A stretch of 64,000 nucleotides of DNA from Candidatus Nitrotoga sp. M5. Lineage in GTDB: Bacteria; Pseudomonadota; Gammaproteobacteria; Burkholderiales; Gallionellaceae. Within the stretch, counting starts at the first letter, position 1. The number at the start of each line of letters is the position of its first letter. The DNA lies in assembly GCF_927904885.1 (NCBI RefSeq), contig NZ_CAKMNW010000004.1:60712-124711 (forward strand), read 5' to 3'. The notes under the pieces were generated by a model. It saw only the letters and a program-made list of their open reading frames with translations. It was not told the DNA's origin and searched no databases. The translations under genes were made by a program, and so were the position numbers. Positions 9,284-17,211 of the stretch are shown in pieces.

Positions 9284-9372
9284 TGGCGTACCTTTAAGCT
9301 AATGGTAGGAATAATTCATACCATAATAGCAAGTCTGGGAGAAGTGGCAATAGATTCGGCAAGCGGTCAGCG

Positions 9373-9954
9373 TCAATCATACCCCAGCACCGCACTTTCC
9401 ATCGCAACAGTCCAGTCATGCGCATATACCCCATCACGCACATAGCGGTGAAATGTCGAATGAGGTCAATCGACCGCACGTTAACCATGCCCGTGTTTAA
9501 CCGGGTTAAAATGAGTTTAATCGACATGGCGGGCAAAATCATTTTCATCACGAATTTGGTGTTCCCAGAATCACCGTTGCCAGATAGTCGATTCGCGATG
9601 TTTGAGTTTTGATGCAGTCAGCCAATCGGCACGACGATAGTCTTCTCTGCAGGCCAAAGAAACTGCTCGCTTGATCATCATCCAACGGGTAGAAAAAACG
9701 GAATCACCGTCAGGTAATTTCCACACGCAAAGTAAATGGTCAGGCAACAATACCCATGCATCAATGACGAAAGGACGCGCCACACGCACCGTTTCGATTG
9801 AGGCGCGCTGTGCGTTACGAATCGCTTTGTCACATAGAATCGACTGCCTCTGGTAAGCGATCACCGTAAAGAAATAGCTTGAGAAACTGCAGCAATTCAC
9901 AGCGATAACGTGCCCATAACTGTCTACTCCAAAATGTCGAATCCGCGTGGTCAC
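9373..9954 (-). pseudogene. REP-associated tyrosine transposase (RAYT), dead
   Basis: One reading frame gives YFFTVIAYQRQSILCD, then VIDAWVLLPDHLLCVWKLPDGD-type residues, STRWMMIKRAVS, TIWQR-stop-FWEHQIRDENDFARHVD-stop-THFNPVKHGHG-stop-RAVD-stop-PHSTFHRYVRDGVY. This is the Y1 transposase of the RAYT family (TnpA_REP); HxH is degraded to DHLLC. In-frame stops are at 9571-9573, 9517-9519, 9481-9483 and 9466-9468, with no frameshift between them. The N-terminus ahead of YFFTV no longer resembles the family. Decay is by point mutation. A matching REP hairpin lies directly upstream at 9938-9980. Confidence 0.85.
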
Positions 9955-9980
9955 AAAATCGTGCCCACCTTACATGGCTG
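9938..9980. repeat. REP-like hairpin next to the RAYT remnant
   Basis: The block starting AATCCGCGTGG holds an imperfect stem, GTGGTCAC (9947-9954) / GTGCCCAC (9961-9968), with a six-base loop and one mismatch. The same block, with the same AATCCGCGTGG lead and the trailing CATG.CTG, recurs at 19419-19461. RAYTs are known to mobilise REP sequences that flank them, so this is probably the cognate REP. Confidence 0.7.
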
Positions 9981-10495
9981 GATGTTTACAGGTCCCAACG
10001 TTTCTTAAACACATTGTTTTTTCGAATTCAAAGCGCATCCGTCAGAGTGGTCGCAATTGCTCATCAAAACCGACGTCCCGGGTATTGGGTTGGTTGACGT
10101 TGTGATTCCGGCATTGTCCGTGATCATTACCGTGCACAATTCCACGGCAGTCGCAATTAGCCGACTTTCCTCTGCAATGTGACGCCCGAAGGAATATCTG
10201 TCAATTTAACTGAAACGGTGTAATCGCTGAAGTCGCGCGCAGACTCATCAGAGCTTTTATTCACCTGAATCAACGCGAACAACTTGTGCGCTAGTATTGA
10301 GATCTTTATTGCTATATTGCAAGTCCTGACCCTGTTACGTTTTAATGGCAAGAAGCCTGGTGTTGGCTCGGTATTGAATGTCGAACATGCAAAGTGACAT
10401 TTTTCTGTAACCACGCCATGAGGATGCCCTTAAGCTATAATAAAAACGTGCAACATTACTGACTCGACGGCATAGAAGAAAAGGAGCACTTTGAA
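9981..10495. other. Gap without a supported gene
   Basis: About 515 bases upstream of the cyclic-nucleotide-domain gene. A minus-strand open frame at 10157-10414 has no ribosome binding site and no recognisable family. A TATAAT at 10436-10441 could be a -10 box for the following gene but I see no matching -35. AAGGAG at 10480-10485 is the ribosome binding site of the gene at 10496. Confidence 0.35.
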
Positions 10496-10981
10496 ATGAG
10501 CAATGAGGCAGACTACAAGCTAATCGGCAAATCAGCGCTATGTTCGGAAATAACAGAAGACGAAGCCAAGATTCTGGCGGAGAAAATGGGTGTACGCCAG
10601 TTAAAGGATGGCGAATTACTCGTCAGCGAGGGCGAATCCGTCCAGTCACTTTTTATTCTCGCCTCCGGCAAGCTTGCCGTTTTCAACACCGACATTAGTG
10701 GCAAGCAGAATACGATTTACACAATGACTGCCGGCGAGTGCGCCGGTACCCGCGCATTTGTCGACCAGACGCCGCGCAAGGCAACTCTGCGTGCTGTAGG
10801 CGATGCCACGGTCTACACGCTCACCCCGGAGGACTTTGACGCAGTGGTGGACGCCCACCCTCGCCTAGCCTATAAAGTGATGCGCGCACTGTTCAGGGTT
10901 ACCCACTCCAACTTAATGCGAATGAACCAGGAAACCCAGCAGCTTTCCAATTACATCAACAAAACACAGGGACGTTATTGA
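10496..10981 (+). CDS. Cyclic-nucleotide-binding-domain protein without DNA-binding domain
   Basis: 161 residues with an AAGGAG about 10 bases before the ATG. The cNMP-binding barrel (PF00027) spans roughly residues 20-130: VRQLKDGELLVSEGE, LFILASGKLAV and a phosphate-binding-cassette-like GECAGTRAFVDQTPRKATLRA. The C-terminus is a long helix, and there is no helix-turn-helix as in Crp/Fnr. It is therefore more likely a stand-alone sensor module than a transcription factor. Whether it binds cAMP is unclear, because the canonical RSA of the cassette is replaced by TPRKA. Confidence 0.82.
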   Translation: MSNEADYKLIGKSALCSEITEDEAKILAEKMGVRQLKDGELLVSEGESVQSLFILASGKLAVFNTDISGKQNTIYTMTAGECAGTRAFVDQTPRKATLRAVGDATVYTLTPEDFDAVVDAHPRLAYKVMRALFRVTHSNLMRMNQETQQLSNYINKTQGRY

Positions 10982-11057
10982 AACGCAGATAAACCGAATT
11001 TAAGGTATGGACTCAAGCCGCTCCGTTTGATTCTTTAATCTTCCTTCACAACTAAAG

Positions 11058-11117
11058 AATAATTAATGTCAGAGTAATGTTAAATATGAAATTAATGTTA
11101 CTCTGACCCCAATTATT
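11058..11117. repeat. Small inverted-repeat element, family 1 (copy A)
   Basis: Left arm 11058-11083 and right arm 11092-11117 are near-perfect inverted copies around CTCTGACCCCAATTA (11101-11115). A half copy of the same end stands at 11265-11279, and a second complete pair lies at 12632-12731. Short, paired and non-coding: a MITE- or REP-like element. Confidence 0.7.
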
Positions 11118-11148
11118 ATAGACACTAATTATTATATTTCTCTTACCC

Positions 11149-11262
11149 GAATGGCACTAAGTTAAGGCTTTTTAGCAAGTTCAGACTATCGTAAAACCCG
11201 CGTCAACATTAGCTTAACTTATTATTTTAGCTGTGTTGAAGCTCCTTAACTTAGTGGCATTC
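11149..11262. repeat. Small inverted-repeat element, family 2 (copy A)
   Basis: Terminal arms GAATGGCACTAAGTTAAGG (11149-11167) and its inverse at 11244-11262 match at 18 of 19 positions, enclosing about 76 bases. A diverged inverted copy of the whole 114-base block occurs at 14495-14607. There is no open frame inside. It looks like a non-autonomous transposon (MITE). Confidence 0.72.
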
Positions 11263-11498
11263 TTCTCTGACCCCAATTAATACATAGGAGTTTGCCAGCA
11301 AGGGCGATTTAGGTTGCGCGAGGCGACAGCTGTATTGCATCCCTCAAGGATGCCATGCGGCAAAAGTGAATGTAGGATGGGCTATTATGCAGATAATTTC
11401 CGACGCCAATGAATGATTAATTTGTGAATGAGATCAACCAGCTGATATGCAAACCAAACTTAAACGTAGTTAAATGTAGTTAAACAGGAGTATTTTAA

Positions 11499-11714
11499 AT
11501 GAAAACAATGAATAAATTTGCAGTCAGTATGCTTGCAGCAGCAGTGTTGCTGGGTCTGGGCGGTTGTGGCGGGATGTCTGAAAGAGATCGGAATACTGCA
11601 ATCGGTGCCGGAGTAGGCGCTGTCGGAGGGGCTGTGCTCACGGGAGGCAGCACTGCCGGGACAATTGGCGGCGCTGCTGTTGGTGGCGTCATCGGTAACC
11701 AGATCAAAAAATAG
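11499..11714 (+). CDS. Small glycine-zipper lipoprotein (OsmB-like)
   Basis: 71 residues with AGGAG about 9 bases upstream of the ATG. A lipoprotein signal peptide ends in the lipobox LGGC (C24 or so). The mature part is nearly all glycine zipper: AIGAGVGAVGGAVLTGG and TIGGAAVGGVIGNQIKK. OsmB-type proteins are outer-membrane lipoproteins, often stress induced. A hairpin at 11739-11762 may end its transcript. The next gene encodes a second glycine-zipper protein. Confidence 0.85.
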   Translation: MKTMNKFAVSMLAAAVLLGLGGCGGMSERDRNTAIGAGVGAVGGAVLTGGSTAGTIGGAAVGGVIGNQIKK

Positions 11715-11738
11715 CTTAAGCAATAGCAGATGAAGGAT

Positions 11739-11762
11739 GCATCGGCCTTGTTCGGCCGGTGC
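11739..11762 (+). terminator. Hairpin after the glycine-zipper lipoprotein gene
   Basis: GCATCGGCC and GGCCGGTGC pair with one mismatch around a six-base loop. It lies 25 bases after the stop codon. No strong T-run follows, so it may be a weak or factor-assisted terminator. Confidence 0.45.
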
Positions 11763-11822
11763 TTCGACTTCTAGTTGTCATTTGACGTCGGCATAGACGT
11801 AATTCGAAGTAGTAAGACAACA

Positions 11823-12419
11823 ATGGAAATAAACATGGAAACGCAAGCCAACAAATTCCCCCCCGTACTGATATGGACAGCAGGCATCGCGATAATCTTG
11901 TTCTGCGCCGCCGGTATCGCGGCCATCATGGGTTGGATTCCAAACTCCAAGGGCCAGCAGAGTGACAACGCGGCCCCTATCAGTCTCGAGAAATCTCAGT
12001 CCGAAGTGCCCAAACCTACCAAAGCAAAAGTGCAATCGGATTCGCAATCACGTGTAGCGGCAAACACACAACCGGCACGGGTAAAATGTGCAGAATGCGC
12101 AACAATCGTGTCGACGCGAGAGGTTGAAACCAAGGGTGAAGGCACCGGACTCGGTGCGGTCGGCGGAGCGGTAGTAGGCGGCCTCATTGGCAACCAGGTT
12201 GGCGGTGGCCGCGGCAAGGACATCGCGACCGTGGTTGGCGCGGTGGGCGGAGTAATGGCAGGAAACGAGGTCGAGAAAAGGGTGAGATCGACTAAAAGCT
12301 ACGCAGTCACCGTTCGCATGAACAACGGATCGAGCCGCGTCATTCATATGGCCAAAGCACCGACGTGGCGGAACGGAGATCACGTAAAAATCGTCGACGG
12401 CGCTATTCACTCGAATTGA
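11823..12419 (+). CDS. Glycine-zipper 2TM envelope protein (SlyB-like)
   Basis: 198 residues from the ATG at 11823; an ATG at 11835 (METQANKF) is as likely, and a TTG at 11775 is not. A membrane helix at about residues 15-38 (VLIWTAGIAIILFCAAGIAAIMGW) anchors it. A linker follows, then KCAECATIVSTREV, the 2TM glycine zipper (GAVGGAVVGGLIGNQVGGGRG, GAVGGVMAGNEVEKR) and a C-terminal beta domain with VTVRMNNGSSRVIH. This layout matches SlyB/Pcp-type proteins except that the anchor is a helix in place of a lipid. It probably stabilises the envelope. Confidence 0.82.
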   Translation: MEINMETQANKFPPVLIWTAGIAIILFCAAGIAAIMGWIPNSKGQQSDNAAPISLEKSQSEVPKPTKAKVQSDSQSRVAANTQPARVKCAECATIVSTREVETKGEGTGLGAVGGAVVGGLIGNQVGGGRGKDIATVVGAVGGVMAGNEVEKRVRSTKSYAVTVRMNNGSSRVIHMAKAPTWRNGDHVKIVDGAIHSN

Positions 12420-12489
12420 TGCGCATGAATGCCTGAAGGCTGTGCAGACGTGCAACAACAATCTAAAACACCTATCAACACGCACCTAA

Positions 12490-12548
12490 AATTAAGTTAC
12501 CCCCGGCAAAGCCGAGGGTAACTTAATTATGCGCGTCTATTTTTTCTT
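12490..12548. terminator. Long hairpin terminator
   Basis: An 18-base stem with one mismatch (12490-12507 with 12511-12528) closes on a three-base loop, AATTAAGTTACCC...GGGTAACTTAATT, and is followed by a T-rich run at 12539-12548. It is 70 bases beyond the glycine-zipper gene and would terminate rightward transcription. Confidence 0.7.
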
Positions 12549-12631
12549 TTAACTATAAGAACAAACTTTGTATCTGCAGATGATTGAAGTATCGGTGAAT
12601 GGCGTAGAGTTTTGAATACATGAATGCAAAT

Positions 12632-12731
12632 ATAATTAGGGTCAGAGTAGTATTGATTGGTATTGTCTATTTTATTTTGTGATCACCCTGCCTTTCTTGA
12701 CATAATTAATATTACTCTGACCCCAATTATT
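12632..12731. repeat. Small inverted-repeat element, family 1 (copy B)
   Basis: The left end (from 12634) AATTAGGGTCAGAGTA pairs with the right end ATTACTCTGACCCCAATTATTG (to 12731). The ends are the same as copy A at 11058-11117, but the spacer is about 50 bases in place of 8. Non-coding. Confidence 0.68.
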
Positions 12732-12862
12732 GTTGGAGGTGGTTGATCTGATGCGTTACCTATGTGCCGATGCAGTGGAAGGCACATAAGACCGGATGCT
12801 TGCGGCGACTGGGGAAAGACAAGCACATTCGTTCCTGCCACCTGGCCAAGCGTAATTGAGAT

Positions 12863-12889
12863 GTTGGGCTTCATTTCATTCAGCCCAAC
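12863..12889 (-). terminator. Hairpin after the pentapeptide-like gene
   Basis: GTTGGGCT (12863-12870) and AGCCCAAC (12882-12889) form a perfect eight-base stem. It lies ten bases beyond the stop of the leftward gene at 12900 and could end its transcript. Similar GTTGGGCT palindromes are common dispersed repeats in proteobacteria, so it may be a repeat. Confidence 0.4.
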
Positions 12890-12899
12890 CTACCGCGCT

Positions 12900-14444
12900 T
12901 CATCTCCTTGTGTGTCTCTTCACTGCTACTAATGTTTGCCAGATTAGGCTGGCATACACAATGTAAAAAATGAGACTAATAAACTCCATTCCCTCTTTGA
13001 GAAATTTACTGAACGGTAGGATGTTGACCGCGACTCTATTCAATATGCTTGAAAAAATATTTAGTACCCCATTAATGCCAGGATGTATCTCATAAACAAC
13101 GTTCTGTTCATATCCTAGTATTAATATGTAATAAATAATCGAAGTGACTAGCATATAAATGATTGGTCTGATATAGCTTTGCCCATAATTTGAAATTTTT
13201 TCATTCAAGAACAAAATAAGCTTTTCTTGAGTTCTATTTGTTCCTTTCAACTCCTCTTTATATTTCTGCATTTCATGGGCGAAATACTTGTTTGCTTCGA
13301 TATAGTTTCCCGTTTTGTCGAACGAGCTTTTTATAATCCTGAAAGTTTCCCTATTGCAATATTTCGCATTGATCTGGGATTTTAGGAAATTAGGTGCTTC
13401 CTTTAAATTGATGTTTTCAATATCTAGCCCACTAACAAATCTTGTGTTTCTAAAATTAATAAAACTAAGGAACGTTGCATAAGTAAATTTGGCTACTAAA
13501 TCATCATTGGCTTCATTAGCATAACCAAATAAACATTTTTCAAAACCAACAAAATCCTCAAATATACTTTTCTCAAGATTGAACTTCGTAAATTTAGTTT
13601 CATAAGTGTCAACAACTTTGGAGAAATTAGTGTTAAAAATTTGAAATATTTTAACCACATTAGATTTGAACTCGAACTTTGATTCAATCAAAGAATCTTC
13701 GAGCTTAAATAATCCGATTTTGCAGTGGTTAAGTATAAATTTATCTTTTACTTCACAATCGAGTAGACGGATGGACTCTAAGTGTAGATCCATATCATCA
13801 GTGTTATTGAATATCGGAGCATTAAAAACTACTGATTCGAATTCGATGCCTTTCTGAAAATTACAATTATTAAATAATTGGCTATCTATTTTGCGCTTTC
13901 CTTTATCAGTGGTGTATGTGCTTACTGATTTATTGAAGGTGCAACACTGATATAGAACACTATTGTCATTTTCTAAAATTGGTGAGTTGTAAATGGACCA
14001 CCTATCATGAAAGACACAGTCTTGATAGAAGCATCTAATATCACCTAAATCCAGTCCATATACATGGAACTGACAAGAATCAAAGTGAATTGCACCTAAT
14101 TTTTTTAGTAGGTTCAGATAATCAAAACTATCTCTGCTATCCCTACTTGGGTACACAATATTAGAAAACGCAACCTTGATGTCCTTATTGAGGTGGTCAG
14201 AAGTGCTTTCATTATCATTTCCCTTTAAAAATTCTTCCAAGTTGGATTTATTGAATTCTGACGTTTCACTTTTGTATGAGAATTCCTGTTCAACGATAAA
14301 CAGAATTAGTTCTTTATAGAATGAACTCAAAAAGCCAATTTTATGAAAATCTTGAGGGTAAGCACTTTTTTCACAATGAAGAATGCAATTACTACTATCT
14401 TCATAAACCTCAAGTGAGCAATCATCAATGCTACATGTCGTCAA
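12900..14444 (-). CDS. Pentapeptide-like repeat membrane protein with N-terminal Cys cluster
   Basis: 514 residues, clearly more AT-rich than its neighbours. The N-terminus has four spaced cysteines, C4, C9, C20 and C24 (TTCSIDDC ... SNCILHC), a possible zinc knuckle. Residues about 115-345 contain many degenerate pentapeptide-type units (FDSCQF, FYQDCVF, LYQCCTF, FNNCNF, LLDCEV, FRNTRF), which would form a right-handed beta helix. Two C-terminal hydrophobic segments follow: IIYMLVTSIIYYILILGY and a last one near FISLIFYIVYASLIWQTLVAV. I do not know the function. The base composition and isolation suggest recent transfer; a signalling or defence role is only a guess. Confidence 0.72.
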   Translation of the reverse strand: MTTCSIDDCSLEVYEDSSNCILHCEKSAYPQDFHKIGFLSSFYKELILFIVEQEFSYKSETSEFNKSNLEEFLKGNDNESTSDHLNKDIKVAFSNIVYPSRDSRDSFDYLNLLKKLGAIHFDSCQFHVYGLDLGDIRCFYQDCVFHDRWSIYNSPILENDNSVLYQCCTFNKSVSTYTTDKGKRKIDSQLFNNCNFQKGIEFESVVFNAPIFNNTDDMDLHLESIRLLDCEVKDKFILNHCKIGLFKLEDSLIESKFEFKSNVVKIFQIFNTNFSKVVDTYETKFTKFNLEKSIFEDFVGFEKCLFGYANEANDDLVAKFTYATFLSFINFRNTRFVSGLDIENINLKEAPNFLKSQINAKYCNRETFRIIKSSFDKTGNYIEANKYFAHEMQKYKEELKGTNRTQEKLILFLNEKISNYGQSYIRPIIYMLVTSIIYYILILGYEQNVVYEIHPGINGVLNIFSSILNRVAVNILPFSKFLKEGMEFISLIFYIVYASLIWQTLVAVKRHTRR

Positions 14445-14494
14445 TTTTTATCCATCTCTAAATTTGAAACTTAAAGTAACAAAAGGGTAAAGCC

Positions 14495-14607
14495 GAATAC
14501 TATTAAGTTAAGTGGCTTCAGCAAAGCTAAAACAAGAACTTAAGCCAGTATTGGCGCGGTCCCACAATAGAATAACCTTTTTAAAAAAGTTGAACTTAGT
14601 ACCATTT
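14495..14607. repeat. Small inverted-repeat element, family 2 (copy B)
   Basis: The reverse complement of this block aligns along its length with 11149-11262: both share ACTAAGTT near one end, TTTTAGCT then TGAAGC in the middle-right, and CTTAACTTA plus ATTC at the other end. Copies are diverged and in opposite orientation. No coding potential seen. Confidence 0.62.
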
Positions 14608-14861
14608 AAGGCAGATCTCTTTAAATATTAATACGTTGTTGCTTTTTTCTCGTCACTGTATCAGAAGGATGTCAATTCCAAGAAAGCGTCCTTGTATCAT
14701 CCCGAATGCTCCAGCCCACAAAATGCTTGGAACCTTACAAACTAAACAACAAATGTAACATGCAAGATCCTGCTCAGCACTCCGCTCAGCGTTATGGTTG
14801 ACAACAATGCCGTGAAGAGCCCTCTATGTTTACAAACTTTACTAAACACCCCCCTCAAATC

Positions 14862-14957
14862 TCAATAAACCATATTCACAACAGCCAACACAACTCCACC
14901 GAACATACATCCGAAAAATACCAGTCGGTCTGGGTTATTTTTTATTTCTTTCCACAT
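14862..14957 (-). CDS. 31-residue membrane microprotein
   Basis: The frame reads MWKEIKNNPDRLVFFGCMFG then GVVLAVVNMVY and stop. A strong AAGGAG sits six bases before the ATG at 14957. The peptide has a charged N-terminus and one hydrophobic helix (about residues 12-31), so it would be a single-pass membrane peptide. It lies 84 bases after the end of the WYL regulator gene on the same strand and may share its transcript. I recognise no family. The evidence is the ribosome binding site, the clean length and the helix. Confidence 0.62.
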   Translation of the reverse strand: MWKEIKNNPDRLVFFGCMFGGVVLAVVNMVY

Positions 14958-15041
14958 GAGTTTCTCCTTATTGATTGAATTTGGAAAAACCCATGATAGC
15001 CAGGGTAGTAGCTCATGACGTGAGCTACTGAAATAAATTTT

Positions 15042-16046
15042 TTAGAGTTTATATTGCGCCAAAGCAGATTCGAGCAATTTCTGAACGCACTCCCTCAGTT
15101 CCATAGGTGCTATAACCTCGACTTCAGTGCCATGCTTGAGAATGTCCATTAATAGTTCGCGGTCATCGGAATACGGGACTTCCAGGCAATAATATCCATC
15201 TTTATCAAAACGAGATTTTTGCTCGGGATGCCATTGTTCAGTGGAGACCCATCGTGCCCGCTCTGGGGTAAATCTGAGTTTTGCCCAAGCCACTTTTGTG
15301 CCTGAGAAGATACCGTATCCTTTTTCGAAGTATTCCTTGAACTCATGTTGAGATAATTCAATTGCGGGTGCTTCTAGCATCTCCGCATGACGGATGGCAT
15401 CAATGGAAAAGCTGCGGATTCCTTCTCTCAGATGACACCATGCATCGACATACCAGTTATCCCGATAGAACAGAAGTTGCTGGGGTGAAATAATGCGGGT
15501 GTTTTCTTGCCCGTTCTGGCGGTTGAAATGAGTTATCTGCAGTTGCTTCCGTTGCAATGTTGCCGTGGCGATTGTCTCGAAACACTGAAGAGGCAAGGTG
15601 CGTCTGGTGGCGTGCTCTAACTTGATACGTTTTACGACTTCTTCAACGCTATGGTCAGCACTGCCAATCAGGGCTTTAAGGCGGGTCTGTAATGGTGCAA
15701 TATGGCTGCTCAACAAACCATTACCAAGATTGGCGAGCAGGTGTTGCATCGTCAGCAGGGCATGCACTTCAGATGCAGTGAACCACAATCCAGGCAAGGT
15801 AGAGGACTGGCCATTTGGATTGGTTGTTACATACCGATATCCCCTGGCTTTCGGATCCCACTCGATGGGCATTTTCATTCGGTCACGCAGATAATCCAGA
15901 TCACGCTTAAAAGTGGCAGGCGATATCCCAAGGTTCTCCAGAAAGACGGAAATTGGTACGACCCGACGTGAAATCAGCAGCTGCTCAATTTTGTAAAACC
16001 GTTCTGTCCGATCCATATGCTGTTCACTTATAGTTGCCTGTGACAA
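15042..16046 (-). CDS. WYL-domain transcriptional regulator (YafY type)
   Basis: 334 residues, or 324 if the ATG at 16016 (MDRTERFYKI) is used; the latter fits the family better. The N-terminus is a winged helix-turn-helix with LISRRVVPISVFLENLGISPATFKRDL-type features. The centre and C-terminus carry the WYL domain with LLFYRDNWYVDAWCHLREGIRSF (the WYL-like WYV core) and the C-terminal WCX part. WYL regulators sense ligands, often nucleic acids or nucleotides, and commonly control defence or stress genes. Its possible cotranscribed partner is the 31-residue microprotein downstream. Confidence 0.88.
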   Translation of the reverse strand: MSQATISEQHMDRTERFYKIEQLLISRRVVPISVFLENLGISPATFKRDLDYLRDRMKMPIEWDPKARGYRYVTTNPNGQSSTLPGLWFTASEVHALLTMQHLLANLGNGLLSSHIAPLQTRLKALIGSADHSVEEVVKRIKLEHATRRTLPLQCFETIATATLQRKQLQITHFNRQNGQENTRIISPQQLLFYRDNWYVDAWCHLREGIRSFSIDAIRHAEMLEAPAIELSQHEFKEYFEKGYGIFSGTKVAWAKLRFTPERARWVSTEQWHPEQKSRFDKDGYYCLEVPYSDDRELLMDILKHGTEVEVIAPMELRECVQKLLESALAQYKL

Positions 16047-16357
16047 GAGGGTAACTCATCTATTGATCCGGCATCGTTTATCCAGGAAATCGTTCGTATT
16101 GAGCTAGTTGGAATATGAATGGCTTTTTGTGCTTCGGCAAGTTCATCACGAACATCAGTCAAGTTCAATTCGTGCTGGATCAACATCGCTATAAACGTCC
16201 AAATATTGGTTTTGGAAATGGTTTCGTTTTGCCGCTATTGCTGTTAGATTGTAGTCAAACGCCCATAGTATTTATTGAGCATAATAACCAGGCCATGTAA
16301 AATTTTATTGAAATATAGCAATTGCACAATTAATACTTAGATCTTTAGGAGAACACT

Positions 16358-16807
16358 ATGTTTACAAGAGAAAATCTGCTGGACCTTTTGAATGACGTAG
16401 ATTCAAGGCACTCAACCTTGAAAAAACAATTTGAAATATTCCATTCGACAATTAGAAGCCAGCTAAACAACTCAAAATTTTCTCTGCAAGGTGCAAAAGT
16501 AACAACACTTAGTAATGATGAATTTTATATCGGGTTCGCTGGACATAAATTACGATTTAAGTTTTCAGCAGTTGCAGATCCTGGCTCTTCAATATTGTAT
16601 GGCTATATTTACTGCCATCTTGTGGAACTGGATGAGCCAAAGAAAGTTTGGCTGGTAGAGCCATTAAAGTTCAATGTCAGCGGATTATCTGAACTTGCCT
16701 TTCAAGAAAATGATGAGCATTACTATTTCAATATAACGGATGATTCTCATGCAACTCATATAGTTTTGCATTGCCTCTACCAAAGTCTATCTCAAACGAT
16801 AACCTGA
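16358..16807 (+). CDS. Unrecognised 149-residue protein
   Basis: A good AGGAG eight bases before the ATG supports the start. The protein is soluble with no signal peptide. It opens with an acidic/amphipathic helix (MFTRENLLDLLNDVDSRH), then shows beta-rich sequence (FYIGFAGHKLRFKF, YGYIYCHLVEL) and ends near HIVLHCLYQSLSQ. I recognise no family. It stands alone between the WYL regulator (divergent) and nfeD, and a stand-alone transcript is likely. Confidence 0.68.
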   Translation: MFTRENLLDLLNDVDSRHSTLKKQFEIFHSTIRSQLNNSKFSLQGAKVTTLSNDEFYIGFAGHKLRFKFSAVADPGSSILYGYIYCHLVELDEPKKVWLVEPLKFNVSGLSELAFQENDEHYYFNITDDSHATHIVLHCLYQSLSQTIT

Positions 16808-17211
16808 AATTTTGTACTTCAAAAGTTCGTTAATCCATCCACCCACTCTGATTCTTAGTCAAGTGGCGTCAAGAATCTACCGCAATAGTTAATGATTAAT
16901 GGCTGTTTTGTTTATTGATATTTTAGTTTTTCAAACCCAAACCTAAATCTCCAATGACCAAATCAGCCAATCTCATCCCTACCCATCGCCTGGCATGATG
17001 CACGTCGTGATCGTACCGCGCTAACGCCTGACTATCGATATTCTGTCAGGCCGCGCCAGGATGGCGTTGACGCATGGACGCAGAAATCGGGAAGCTGAAA
17101 AATCAAACAGACATTTCAGCATATTGCCCTCTCACCTCAATGCGGGTATACAGTACATATAGTGATGATTGTTTGAGAAACGCGATGCCACTGTTGTCAG
17201 GAAAGGGATCG
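16808..17211. other. Gap before nfeD
   Basis: About 400 bases with no supported gene. An open frame in register with nfeD runs from 17074 but its first 46 residues do not look like protein of this family. GGAAAGGG just before 17212 is the ribosome binding site I used to place the nfeD start. Confidence 0.4.

Noticed and set aside
10157..10414. 85-residue minus-strand open frame before the cNMP-domain gene
   Set aside because: No ribosome binding site, unlike protein in composition, and the gap is repeat-rich.
11152..11168. Sigma-54 promoter (TGGCACTAAG...) inside a family 2 element
   Set aside because: The GG-N10-GC geometry is not met (AG in place of GC) and the bases belong to the terminal repeat.
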